Numbered from the stretch's first letter, positions 51,856 through 60,220 are shown. The stretch is 64,000 bases of DNA from Pseudochryseolinea flava (GCF_003286915.1 NZ_QMFY01000003.1:186001-250000); one strand, 5' to 3'. Translations and numbers: made by a program. The notes: a model not told the origin generated them from the sequence alone.

Positions 51856-52641
51856 CTAAAGTGTAATCAACGTACCCTCAGTTTTTGCACCTGTATTTTT
51901 CAAAAGATCGGTAGCTTCACCGATCAATACTTCTTTCACACCTGAATGAATCGCATCATACGCATTCTCAAGCTTCGGCAGAATACCATCTGCAAATACC
52001 GATTTGGTAAGCAGATCGTCATACAAATTCTTAGGCAAGTGCGTGATCACCGAATCAGCCTGATTCACATCCATCAACACACCGCGTTTTTCGAAACAAT
52101 AAATTAGTCGTACTTCAAAAATCTTACTCATCGCCACTGCTAACACAGAAGCGATTGTATCTGCGTTGGTGTTCAATATTGATCCGTCAGCATGTGTTAG
52201 TGGTGCGAATACCGGCACCACGTTCTGGTTCAGCAATGCATGAAGGAACACCGTATTAACACCATCAGCTTTCACATCGCCTACAAATCCATAGTCAATA
52301 TCTTTTACTGGACGCTTTGTAGCTTTGATTAAATTACCGTCTGCCCCCGTCAACCCTATAGCATTGCAATTCAATGTCTGAAGAGCCGCAACGATTTGCT
52401 TGTTCACCAAACCACCATATACCATGGTTACAACATCAATGGTTTGTGCATCGGTAATGCGGCGACCATTCACGTATTTGGATTCGATACCAAGCTGATC
52501 ACCAATTTTCGTGGCGATCTTCCCGCCACCATGAATAAGGATCTTTGGTTCTTTGATTTGAGCAAAGTCTGACAAGAAACGCTTTAATGCTTCAGGATTA
52601 TCCAAAACATTTCCGCCGATCTTGATGATAAAAAGTTTCAT
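51856..52641 (-). CDS. argB: Acetyl(succinyl)glutamate kinase
   Basis: Phosphorylates N-acylglutamate. From ATG 52641 it has 261 residues. IIKIGGNVLD and ILIHGGGKIATKI are the two glycine-rich nucleotide and substrate loops; GLTGADGNLIKA and NADTIASVLAVAM follow. The length is that of the arginine-insensitive or classical form without the long N-terminal helix, so strong feedback inhibition by arginine is not expected from the structure. It starts 14 bases after argF'. Confidence 0.94.
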   Translation of the reverse strand: MKLFIIKIGGNVLDNPEALKRFLSDFAQIKEPKILIHGGGKIATKIGDQLGIESKYVNGRRITDAQTIDVVTMVYGGLVNKQIVAALQTLNCNAIGLTGADGNLIKATKRPVKDIDYGFVGDVKADGVNTVFLHALLNQNVVPVFAPLTHADGSILNTNADTIASVLAVAMSKIFEVRLIYCFEKRGVLMDVNQADSVITHLPKNLYDDLLTKSVFADGILPKLENAYDAIHSGVKEVLIGEATDLLKNTGAKTEGTLITL

Positions 52642-52655
52642 AATCAAAGCAGGTA

Positions 52656-53615
52656 TTATCCTTTGGTATTTTTTAGAAGTTCACTCAACACCGCTTGTGC
52701 TGCCCAAACTCTATTGGAAGCTTGTTGTGTTACAATACTGTTTGCGCCGTCAAGAATTTCATCGCTAAGCTCTACGTTTCTTCTAACAGGAAGGCAATGC
52801 ATTACTTTCGCATGATTCGTTTTCAGCAGCTTCTCATTGGTAAGCATCCATGCCGGATCATTGCAATAGATTCTGCCGTAGTCATTATAAGTGCTCCAGT
52901 TCTTGACGTATACAAAGTCTGCATCACGTAACGCATAGTCCTGATCATGTGTGATCGAGGCACCTTGCGTAAATTGCTTGTCGAGTTCGTAATCCTCCGG
53001 ATGCGTAATCACAAAATCAGCTTCGCCCCAAGCGTTCACCCACTGCGAAAAACTATTACCAACGCACTGTGGCAGCGCTTTCACATGCGGCGCCCAGGTC
53101 AACACAATTTTGGGTCGGCGCTTCTCTTTGAAATGCTCTTGGATCGTGAGTATGTCGGTTAGACTCTGCAATGGATGTAACGTTGCACTCTCTAAACTTA
53201 ACACGGGAATGCCAGCGTATTTGATGAATTGCTTAATGTATAACTCGCTGTAGTCATCGGCTTTATTTTGAAGCGATGGGAATGTGCGAATCGCCAAGAT
53301 GTCGAAATAGTTTCCTAAAATCGGTGCCGCGTCTTTCACGTGCTCCACCGTGTTTCCACTCATGATGGCCTCTTCTTCAAACTCGAGCGTCCATCCATCT
53401 TGACCAACGTTGAAGACGATTGCCTCCATACCAAGGTTGGCCGCGGCAACTTGTGTACTCAAACGCGTACGCATACTTGGATTCAAAAAGATCAAACCGA
53501 TGCGTTTACCTGCGCCGGCTTGTTTATTCTTCAAGGGATCTGCTTTGAAATCAAGTGCCTTTCTTACAAGGCCATTGATATCTTGTACGTCTTCTACGGA
53601 AATAAAATTTCTCAT
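52656..53615 (-). CDS. argF': N-acyl-ornithine carbamoyltransferase (AOTCase/SOTCase type)
   Basis: Transfers carbamoyl phosphate to acylated ornithine. The 319-residue product has the carbamoyl-phosphate loop NPSMRTR (residues 45-51), an HPLQSLTD segment and MHCLPVRRN. It has features of the acetyl/succinyl-ornithine group: an insertion with FNVGQDGWTLEFEEEAIMSGNTVEH. By recall, the residue before EH (here Val90) separates the acetyl type (Glu) from the succinyl type (Pro, or Val/Ser in mutants). Thus a succinyl-ornithine substrate is possible. It overlaps argD by four bases. Confidence 0.85.
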   Translation of the reverse strand: MRNFISVEDVQDINGLVRKALDFKADPLKNKQAGAGKRIGLIFLNPSMRTRLSTQVAAANLGMEAIVFNVGQDGWTLEFEEEAIMSGNTVEHVKDAAPILGNYFDILAIRTFPSLQNKADDYSELYIKQFIKYAGIPVLSLESATLHPLQSLTDILTIQEHFKEKRRPKIVLTWAPHVKALPQCVGNSFSQWVNAWGEADFVITHPEDYELDKQFTQGASITHDQDYALRDADFVYVKNWSTYNDYGRIYCNDPAWMLTNEKLLKTNHAKVMHCLPVRRNVELSDEILDGANSIVTQQASNRVWAAQAVLSELLKNTKG

Positions 53616-54733
53616 GCTAATTCTTCTTTCAATGCGTTCAACAAAAGGTCAGCTTCCTTACGTGTCATTGCCAACGAAGGCAACAGTCGAATAGTATTCG
53701 GCTTGGCTTCGCCGGTAAAAATGTGATGCTTGAACAAAAGATCATTGCGAACACTTTTCTTTTCTTCAGGCAAATCAAATCCGATCATCAGGCCTTCGCC
53801 TCTAACATCCGTGATTGATTTAATTTTCTTCAGCTCGGCGATCAAATACGAACCTATCGTTGCAGCGTTATTCAACAGCTGTTCATTTTCCATCACTTCA
53901 AGTACTGCCAAACCCGCTGCAGCAGCAAGATAGTTACCACCGAAAGTAGTTCCTAACATTCCACTCCATGGTTTGATGCTGCCTTCAATGAGTACGCCAC
54001 CGATCGGGAAGCCATTACCCATACCTTTAGCCATCGTGATCAAATCAGGTTTCACGCCCGAAAATTGATGCGCAAAGAACTTACCGGTTCTACCGTAGCC
54101 ACTTTGAATTTCATCGAGTATCAATAGCGCACCGAATGCTTTACATGTTTTCTCCAAATGCTGCAGAAACGCGTTGGTTGGCAATTGTATTCCACCTACG
54201 CCTTGGATCCCCTCGATGATCACCGCTGCCACTTGATTGTCCATCACAGCATCGAACGCTGCTTCGTCATTCATGGGAACGAACACGATCTGGTGTCCTG
54301 CATTAAAAGGCGCCACGATCTTTGGATTATCCGTGGCGGCAACAGCGCCGGATGTTCTTCCGTGAAATGCTTTCTTGAAGGCAACGATTTTCTTTCTACC
54401 TGTTACAAACGATGCGAGCTTCAGTGCATTCTCATTTGCCTCCGCACCACTGTTACAAAGAAAAAGTTGGTAATCCGGGTAGCCCGACAACTGACCAAGC
54501 TTCTCAGCAAGTTTTTCTTGCAATGGATTTTTTACACTATTTGAATAGAATGCAATATTGCTGAGCTGCTGATTCAGCGTCTTCACATAATGTGGATGAG
54601 AATGACCAATCGAAATAACCGCGTGGCCACCGTAGAGGTCTAAATATTTTTGCCCTTTGTCATCCCAAAGCCACGAAGCTTCTGCTTTTACAGGAGTAAT
54701 GTCGAAGAGGGGGTATACGTCGAACAACTTCAT
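53612..54733 (-). CDS. argD: Acetylornithine/succinylornithine aminotransferase
   Basis: PLP enzyme making N-acylornithine. From ATG 54733 the product is 373 residues. YGGHAVISIGHSHP, CNSGAEANENALKLA, LILDEIQSGYGRTGKFFAH and LITMAKGMGNGFPIGG (Schiff-base Lys in MAKGMG) are present. The frame begins at a TTG further up inside a repeat arm; the ATG is preferred. It follows argC in pathway order but an IVP-type element separates them. Confidence 0.95.
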   Translation of the reverse strand: MKLFDVYPLFDITPVKAEASWLWDDKGQKYLDLYGGHAVISIGHSHPHYVKTLNQQLSNIAFYSNSVKNPLQEKLAEKLGQLSGYPDYQLFLCNSGAEANENALKLASFVTGRKKIVAFKKAFHGRTSGAVAATDNPKIVAPFNAGHQIVFVPMNDEAAFDAVMDNQVAAVIIEGIQGVGGIQLPTNAFLQHLEKTCKAFGALLILDEIQSGYGRTGKFFAHQFSGVKPDLITMAKGMGNGFPIGGVLIEGSIKPWSGMLGTTFGGNYLAAAAGLAVLEVMENEQLLNNAATIGSYLIAELKKIKSITDVRGEGLMIGFDLPEEKKSVRNDLLFKHHIFTGEAKPNTIRLLPSLAMTRKEADLLLNALKEELA

Positions 54734-54740
54734 TTTTATA

Positions 54741-55197
54741 GAGTTCAAAGTTGAAAGTTAAAAGTTTAAAGTTTTTAGTTTCTTAATTTTTGAATCAAGG
54801 AGATCAGCATCGCTTTGACTGCACCGATATCTTGAGACACAATTTTATATTTCTTATCATCCACATATTCTAGTTCACGCGACAGAAAACAGAGGTATTC
54901 AGTCTCCTGAGTTGAACCCAATGCAACTTGCAAATAATTAGCAAAGTCTGATTGAGTATACTTTCCACACCCCTCGACAATATTTGTCGGAATAGATGTC
55001 GTTGATCGTCTTACTTGTGATGTCAGGTTAAATCGCTCCTCCTTTGGGAAGGAGCGCGTTATCTGATAGATGAGCAATACCAATTTGTGAGCTTTCTGCC
55101 ACACAACGAGTTTTCGATAATCTTGCATAATACAACGGTTTTAAAATCACAATGAAATATCACTTAACCTCAACTTTAAACTTTCAACTTTCAACTC
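54741..55197. mobile_element. Four-helix-bundle gene flanked by inverted arms inside the arginine operon (element 2)
   Basis: The left arm GAGTTCAAAGTTGAAAGTT (54741-54759) and the right arm at 55179-55197 (AACTTTCAACTTTCAACTC) match 18 of 19 positions as inverted repeats. Both arms extend as degenerate AAAGTT/AACTTT words. The only gene inside is S23/IVP-like and runs with the operon. The arms fill the spacer from 8 bases before the argD ATG to near the argC stop. Words differ from element 1, yet the layout is the same. Confidence 0.5.
54775..55128 (-). CDS. Four-helix bundle protein, S23/IVP family
   Basis: A 117-residue protein with the family order LVVWQKAHKLVLLIYQI, FPKEERFNLTSQVRRSTTS, NIVEGCGKYTQSDFANYL and ETEYLCFLSREL. 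It is a homologue of the protein at 23609-23962. Its TAA lies within the left arm. It is on the same strand as the arginine genes, so it would be translated from the operon mRNA. A role in arginine synthesis is not expected; it looks like a passenger. Confidence 0.9.
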   Translation of the reverse strand: MQDYRKLVVWQKAHKLVLLIYQITRSFPKEERFNLTSQVRRSTTSIPTNIVEGCGKYTQSDFANYLQVALGSTQETEYLCFLSRELEYVDDKKYKIVSQDIGAVKAMLISLIQKLRN

Positions 55198-55232
55198 TAA
55201 CCTATGCAATACCTTGCTTTCTGCTTTAAGCT

Positions 55233-56210
55233 CTAGAAGACAATACTCTTAAGCCTTACCCCCGTCGTCTCCTCCAACCCGAACATCAAATTCATATTCT
55301 GTACTGCTTGCCCCGATGCGCCTTTCAAAAGATTATCGATCGCTGTGTGAACGACTACTTTATCGCCTTCCTTCTCTAAACCTATTAGACACTTGTTTGT
55401 ATTGACTACCTGTTTCAAGTCTACTGTACCGTCGGTGACAACAGCAAAAGGATGTCCCGCATAGAAATCTTGATATAGTTTTTTAAGTTCTTCCAATGAG
55501 CGATCGGTTGTAATGACGCTACTCACAAAAATTCCGCGCGTAAAATCTCCTCTCCATGGGATGAAATTAATGGGCGCTGCAAACGCAGGCTGAAGTTGTT
55601 TCAACGATCTGTTGATCTCTTTCAGGTGCTGATGTGTAAGTGTTTTGTATGCTGAGATATTATTCGCTCTCCAGGTAAAGTGTGTTGTATCTTGAAGTTT
55701 CTGACCCGCTCCTGTCGAACCGGTAATACCCGTTGCAAATACTTCTTTCAATGCATTCGACTTTGCGAGTGGAAGAAGCCCCAACTGAATCGCGGTAGCA
55801 AAGCACCCTGGATTCGCCACGTTCTTCGATTTCTTGATCGCTTCTCGGTTGAGTTCAGGCAAGCCGTATACAAATTCACGACCGGGAAGGGATTCTCCCA
55901 AACGAAAATCTTGGCTTAGATCGATCACGCTTATAGACGCATCGATCGGGTTGTCTTGCAGAAATTTTTTACTCTCACCATGACCTAAGCAAAGGAAGAT
56001 CACATCCACCTTGTGTTGTAATGAGTCTGTGAACTTCAGATCTGTGTCACCTTCAAGATCAGGGTGCGCTTCATATAGTGGATTACCCGCATTGCTGCGA
56101 CTGTGAACGAATACAAGCTCGACCTGTGGGTGATTGATAAGAAGTCTGATCGTTTCACCACCGGTGTATCCTGCACCGCCGATAATACCTACTTTAATTT
56201 TATTGGACAT
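55233..56210 (-). CDS. argC: N-acetyl(succinyl)-gamma-glutamyl-phosphate reductase
   Basis: NADPH-dependent reduction to the semialdehyde. The 325-residue product has KVGIIGGAGYTGGETIRLL (NADP binding), the catalytic Cys in VANPGCFATAIQLGLLPL, and the C-terminal part with the His in PINFIPWRGDF (INFIP in place of NxxPH). Complete. It lies between argG and the four-helix-bundle element. Confidence 0.95.
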   Translation of the reverse strand: MSNKIKVGIIGGAGYTGGETIRLLINHPQVELVFVHSRSNAGNPLYEAHPDLEGDTDLKFTDSLQHKVDVIFLCLGHGESKKFLQDNPIDASISVIDLSQDFRLGESLPGREFVYGLPELNREAIKKSKNVANPGCFATAIQLGLLPLAKSNALKEVFATGITGSTGAGQKLQDTTHFTWRANNISAYKTLTHQHLKEINRSLKQLQPAFAAPINFIPWRGDFTRGIFVSSVITTDRSLEELKKLYQDFYAGHPFAVVTDGTVDLKQVVNTNKCLIGLEKEGDKVVVHTAIDNLLKGASGQAVQNMNLMFGLEETTGVRLKSIVF

Positions 56211-56292
56211 GATAAGAATGAGAAATGGTAAAGGCGGAACTACTGCATTCCGCAGTCACTTGTAATAAATAGTAAATGGTTTCGCGTGTCGG

Positions 56293-57495
56293 TTATCCTT
56301 TCTTCGCGCTTTCAGTCACTTGATGATAGATCACCGTTTGGTTACCGAAAATCTTCGTGAACCCTTTTACATCGTCGCCAGTCCAGCCAAGGTTCATCTC
56401 TCCGTACTTACCGAATTTCGAAGACATTAAATCAAACTCGCTGTGAATTCCCATCACCTGGAAACGATAAGGAAACAATTGAACGTGCACATCGCCGGTG
56501 ACATTATCTTGTGATTTTGTTAGGAATGCTTCCATATCGCGCATCACAGGATCGAGGTATTGACCTTCGTGCAACCAGTTTCCATAAAACTGCGACAATT
56601 GATCTTTCCAGCTCAGTTGCCATTTGGTGAGCACATGCTTTTCGAGTGCATGGTGCGCTTTGATGATCACCATTGGTGCTGCCGCTTCAAAACCAACGCG
56701 CCCCTTGATACCGATGATCGTATCGCCGACGTGAATGTCTCTTCCAATACCGTAAGGTCCGGCGAGCGATTGCAGATGTTGAATCGCTTCCGTCGGATGC
56801 GCAAATGCTTTATCGTTGATCTTCGTGAGTTCACCTTTCACGAAAGTAAGTTTCACTTCTTCAGAATCCTTCTTCGTCACTTGCGTAGGCCACGCTTCTT
56901 CAGGCAGCATTCCAAGCGACTTCAATGTTTCTTTTCCGCCGACAGATGTACCCCAAATACCTTTATTTACAGAATACATCGCCTTCTCAAAGTTCATGTC
57001 AACACCTTTTGATTTGAGGTAGCTGATTTCTTCTTCGCGAGAAAGTTTGAGTTCACGGATGGGCGTAATAATTTCAACACCAGGTGCGAGGATGTTCAAG
57101 ATCATGTCGAAACGCACTTGATCATTTCCTGCTCCTGTACTTCCGTGCGCTACAGCATCGGCTTTAATTTCACGCGCATAGATCGCCGTCGCTAATGCTT
57201 GCGACATACGTTCTGCACTTACGCTCAAGGGATATGTATTATTTTTTAGAATATTACCGTAGATGAGGTAGCGGATTACCTTATCATAGTAATTCTTGGT
57301 TTCATCGACAGTCTTGTGAGAAGCGACGCCGAGATTTTTTGCACGCTTCTCGATTTCAGCAATCTCTTGCGCATCGAAGCCACCCGTATTAATCGTAATG
57401 GTATGGACTTCATAGCCCTTTTCTTCGCCAAGATATTTAACACAATACGAGGTGTCGAGTCCTCCGCTGAATGCCAGTAATACTTTCTTTTTCAT
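56293..57495 (-). CDS. argG: Argininosuccinate synthase
   Basis: ATP-dependent condensation of citrulline and aspartate. The 400-residue protein has the ATP-PP loop AFSGGLDTSYC, GSTGAGNDQVRFD, and GPYGIGRDIHVGDT. Standard length. It is the second gene after the GNAT in the operon; the gaps are 77 and 82 bases. Confidence 0.96.
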   Translation of the reverse strand: MKKKVLLAFSGGLDTSYCVKYLGEEKGYEVHTITINTGGFDAQEIAEIEKRAKNLGVASHKTVDETKNYYDKVIRYLIYGNILKNNTYPLSVSAERMSQALATAIYAREIKADAVAHGSTGAGNDQVRFDMILNILAPGVEIITPIRELKLSREEEISYLKSKGVDMNFEKAMYSVNKGIWGTSVGGKETLKSLGMLPEEAWPTQVTKKDSEEVKLTFVKGELTKINDKAFAHPTEAIQHLQSLAGPYGIGRDIHVGDTIIGIKGRVGFEAAAPMVIIKAHHALEKHVLTKWQLSWKDQLSQFYGNWLHEGQYLDPVMRDMEAFLTKSQDNVTGDVHVQLFPYRFQVMGIHSEFDLMSSKFGKYGEMNLGWTGDDVKGFTKIFGNQTVIYHQVTESAKKG

Positions 57496-57572
57496 GATTG
57501 TTGTTTACATGCTTCGCCCCTGCCCTTTTCAGGGAATTTCTTTTTCGCATTGAAAAAGGGCAAGGCCTTAGC

Positions 57573-58370
57573 TTACCAGAAGAATATGCTTAATAATGAT
57601 TTTTTCTTTTCAGACTGATCGCTTCCATCATCTTTTTTGCGGGATTTCAGGAGCACGAATTGTTTGAAGCGAACCCAACGTTCGAACAAACCAAAGTTGT
57701 TTTTAAACTCACGATGGCGGTGCGACGTAACAAGTTCACCTTCTGGCGTAACAACGGTTTCATTTTTCGCCGGCTGAAGTTTGGCAGCAGCAGCTTCGCG
57801 CTCCTGAGCAGCCTTCAGTTTCGCTTCAGCCTCTACAGGGTCGAACAACATACCTGTGCACATGCAGTTTTTGCGCTGCTTGCTCATGAGTATTTCGTAG
57901 TTCACACAGCTTTGACAGCCTTTCCAGAATTCGTCATCACTGGTAAGTTCCGAATATGTTACAGGTTCATAGCCGAGATCAGAATTGATCTTCATTACGG
58001 CCAAGCCCGTCGTTAGTCCAAATATTTTAGCGTGCGGATATTTCTCGCGTGAAAGCGCAAAAGTTTTTCTTTTGATTTCCGTAGCAACACCCGTCTTGCG
58101 AAAAGCTGGTGACACGATAAGACCAGAATTCGCCACATATTTTTCGTGCTGCCACGCTTCGATGTAACAGAATCCTACCCAAGTACCGTCAGCGGTAACG
58201 GCAATAATCGCCTTGCCCTCCTCCATTTTTTTGACAATGTAGTCAGGAGAACGCTTGGCGATACCAGTGCCACGCGCTTTTGCTGATTCAGCCATCTCTG
58301 TAACGATGGTTTCAGCGTAATGTGAATCGTCGACTGTTGCCAGTCTGACAATGAGGTTATGATTTTCCAA
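57573..58370 (-). CDS. GNAT acetyltransferase with a Cys cluster, likely the N-acylglutamate synthase of the operon
   Basis: A 265-residue protein with an N-terminal GNAT fold (residues ~8-140; the CoA loop region SGLIVSPAFRKTGVATEIKR). After it come four cysteines, C-x2-C-x13-C-x-C (residues 152, 155, 169, 171), and a long charged tail (180-265) ending in a hydrophobic SIFFW. Placement as first gene of an arginine operon with no argA or argJ suggests it makes N-acetyl- or N-succinylglutamate; this is inference. Start is TTG at 58370. A structured leader with its own promoter precedes it. Confidence 0.8.
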   Translation of the reverse strand: MENHNLIVRLATVDDSHYAETIVTEMAESAKARGTGIAKRSPDYIVKKMEEGKAIIAVTADGTWVGFCYIEAWQHEKYVANSGLIVSPAFRKTGVATEIKRKTFALSREKYPHAKIFGLTTGLAVMKINSDLGYEPVTYSELTSDDEFWKGCQSCVNYEILMSKQRKNCMCTGMLFDPVEAEAKLKAAQEREAAAAKLQPAKNETVVTPEGELVTSHRHREFKNNFGLFERWVRFKQFVLLKSRKKDDGSDQSEKKKSLLSIFFW

Positions 58371-58671
58371 TGTTTAAGTCAGAATATATTGTTGATTATT
58401 GAAAACACCTGTGCCAAAAAGCACAAAGACGCAATGTCCTAGACATCACGTTAGCAACAACATGGTTGTGATGTGGGTATCAGATACGCGCGAAGCGTAC
58501 GGGTCGGGGTCGCCTGGTCACCGGACAGGCCATGAAGAAGAACTGAGCAGTTCTGCTGGAGTGGAAAGCAGCCTTAGCTACTTGGAATATGGTGAACAAT
58601 GTTTTCAATTTCTTTCTTAGTGTTTAAGGTAAAACGTTAGATGAAACCCATTCAGTTTTTAGTTTATTTTT
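58371..58671 (-). ncRNA. Candidate structured leader of the arginine operon
   Basis: Between a TAnnTTTG promoter and the TTG of the GNAT gene lie about 300 bases of leader. The GC-rich part, 58441-58580, has several hairpins on the minus strand: AGAACTG/CAGTTCT, GCCTG/CAGGC, TACGC/GCGTA, ACATCAC/GTGATGT, ATGTC/GACAT and TGTGC/GCACA. The fourth and fifth use the same bases and exclude each other, a hallmark of switch-like leaders. It also holds an Arg-rich short ORF. I recognise no known riboswitch class. Confidence 0.5.
58480..58533 (-). CDS. Candidate arginine leader peptide (17 residues, five Arg)
   Basis: ATG at 58533, TGA at 58480-58482, product MACPVTRRPRPVRFARI. Arg codons are AGG, CGA, CGA, CGC and CGT. 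It lies in the structured leader, 109 bases before the first arginine gene. The ORF can also be read from a TTG at 58608 as a longer peptide. A leader peptide rich in the end product is what ribosome-mediated attenuation requires. No clear downstream U-tract terminator is seen, so control could be on translation or Rho. It may be chance in a GC-rich region. Confidence 0.35.
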   Translation of the reverse strand: MACPVTRRPRPVRFARI

Positions 58672-58677
58672 ATAATG

Positions 58678-58710
58678 CAAAATTAAACGATAAAGTTTGG
58701 TAAAAGGCAA
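58678..58710 (-). promoter_or_regulatory. Promoter of the arginine operon (TTG-N22-TAATTTTG)
   Basis: Minus strand: TTG at 58710-58708, 22 bases, TAATTTTG at 58685-58678. Spacing is at the upper end of the range. Transcription would begin near 58671, giving a ~300-base leader. Confidence 0.5.
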
Positions 58711-58771
58711 ACTTTGCAGGCAAGAAGTTAAAAATATTTTTTCCACTACTAACTTTCGTTAGTTGTCAAGC

Positions 58772-58961
58772 ACAGTTCACAGATGACAGTTCACAGATGA
58801 AGTTTCCCAGTTGACAGTTCACAGATGACAGTTCACAGATGACAGTTCACAGATGACAGTTCACAGTTGACAGTTAACAGATAACCTTGAACCGTGAACA
58901 GTTAACCGTGAACAGTTAACCGTGAACCGTTAACCGTTAACCGTAAACCATGAACCGTGAA
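58772..58961. repeat. Long inverted word-repeat element after porP
   Basis: The left arm is five or more tandem copies of ACAGTTCACAGATG; the right arm is copies of AACCGTGAAC and CAGTTAACCGTGAAC. TTCAC/GTGAA units are complementary. It ends at the stop codon of porP and is the longest of these arrays (about 190 bases). Confidence 0.8.
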
Positions 58962-60017
58962 CTAAAAGTCAGGACAAGGAATAACCAATTTATCCTTCGG
59001 TGGTTTGCGCGGGTTGCGCATAGGCCAAGTGTAAACAAGACTAAACTCGTGGGCGCCGCCACTACCGATGCCCAACTTCGAGATGGTGTAGTCAAAACTA
59101 TAACCAATATTGATGGCGTCTTTCGCGCCAAGTTGCGTGAAGCCTAACAGCAACACAATCGATTCGTTGTTTCCGATTCCCTCGAGACTTTTAAAGGGCA
59201 CCCCGCGATACCATGTACCCAATACGATGGGCTCAAATGTGAAGTACAACCCGAGATCTAGCTGGTCAAATTTCCCTTGGTGGCGAAATTGAAACGCTGG
59301 CGAGATACTACGTTCTGAATTACGCATCTGTCCGGCTTGCCCTTTTACACCGGGCTTCATCTTGAATTTAAATCCGCCGTGCAATGAATATTTAATCGGA
59401 AGTGGGCTGTCTTCGCCGATAAGACTCTGATTTGGCCGCGTGAGATGCCATGCTGAAACACCGAGCCATGCATTCCTCGTGAAGAGCACGCCGCCAAAAG
59501 AAAGGTCAACAAAAGTTTTGGCCGAGGTCGTATTAAAACTCTCTGCAGTTCGTGTATCAATCAATTCGCCAGTTTGTTGGTCAAACTGATCCCCAAAAGT
59601 AAGCTTGCCAAAATTGATGTCGCGATTAAAAATTGCTACTTGTACTCCGGGCCGAAAGCCCAGGTAATCATTGATCTGAAGTTCATAGGAATATTGAAGG
59701 CCAAGGCTCAAAGAGCGCAAGCCTGCAAGCCCTTCTGAGTCATTGGTGATGATCGCACCGATACCGCTGTTTTTATCCTCAATAAAATAATCGAAGTAAG
59801 CTGAGAATGTACGGAAGTTTGCATCGATAGCCGGCCATTGATTTCGATAATTCAACCCAGCACGCGCCTGTCCTGTTGCACCTGTCAGCGCAGGATTCAG
59901 ATACAATGGTGCCGCGTAAAATTGAGAAAATTGAGGGTCCTGGGCAGTTACCGCACCTTCCACCAACAGCATTAATAAGAACAGTACCAGTAAAAATTTC
60001 TGCTTCACGTTATACAT
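58962..60017 (-). CDS. PorP/SprF family type IX secretion system membrane protein
   Basis: A 351-residue outer-membrane barrel-like protein (ATG 60017). Signal peptide ends near VTAQDPQ; QFSQFYAAPLYLNPALTGA and NYRNQWPAI are the family signature (YNQFSQFYxxPLxLNPAxxG). In gliding relatives SprF is needed to secrete the adhesin SprB; other PorP proteins sit beside giant type B cargo proteins. Here it is divergent from such a protein with a 203-base spacer. Confidence 0.92.
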   Translation of the reverse strand: MYNVKQKFLLVLFLLMLLVEGAVTAQDPQFSQFYAAPLYLNPALTGATGQARAGLNYRNQWPAIDANFRTFSAYFDYFIEDKNSGIGAIITNDSEGLAGLRSLSLGLQYSYELQINDYLGFRPGVQVAIFNRDINFGKLTFGDQFDQQTGELIDTRTAESFNTTSAKTFVDLSFGGVLFTRNAWLGVSAWHLTRPNQSLIGEDSPLPIKYSLHGGFKFKMKPGVKGQAGQMRNSERSISPAFQFRHQGKFDQLDLGLYFTFEPIVLGTWYRGVPFKSLEGIGNNESIVLLLGFTQLGAKDAINIGYSFDYTISKLGIGSGGAHEFSLVYTWPMRNPRKPPKDKLVIPCPDF

Positions 60018-60220
60018 TGAATTAAGCAATCAGGGCAAATTAATAAAAAGTTATTCGTTATCTGGCAATTCATCCGCATAAAAAGCGAAGCAGACGATGA
60101 CAGGTGACGTTATACGATTAACGTAATTTTATGCCAAATTGTATACTTTAGGGGTCCTTGAGCGTTTTACAATTGAAGGTTTTAGTACGAGCAAGTAAGT
60201 TGATACAGATTAAGTCCACT

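Noticed and set aside
58399-58620. Plus-strand 73-codon frame in the arginine leader
   Set aside because: It lies opposite the operon, is read through hairpins, and has no family look; the region is better explained as structured leader RNA.
58772-58961. Tandem repeats considered as a CRISPR array
   Set aside because: Units are 14 bases with no spacers of regular length, no cas genes are near, and the second half is inverted.
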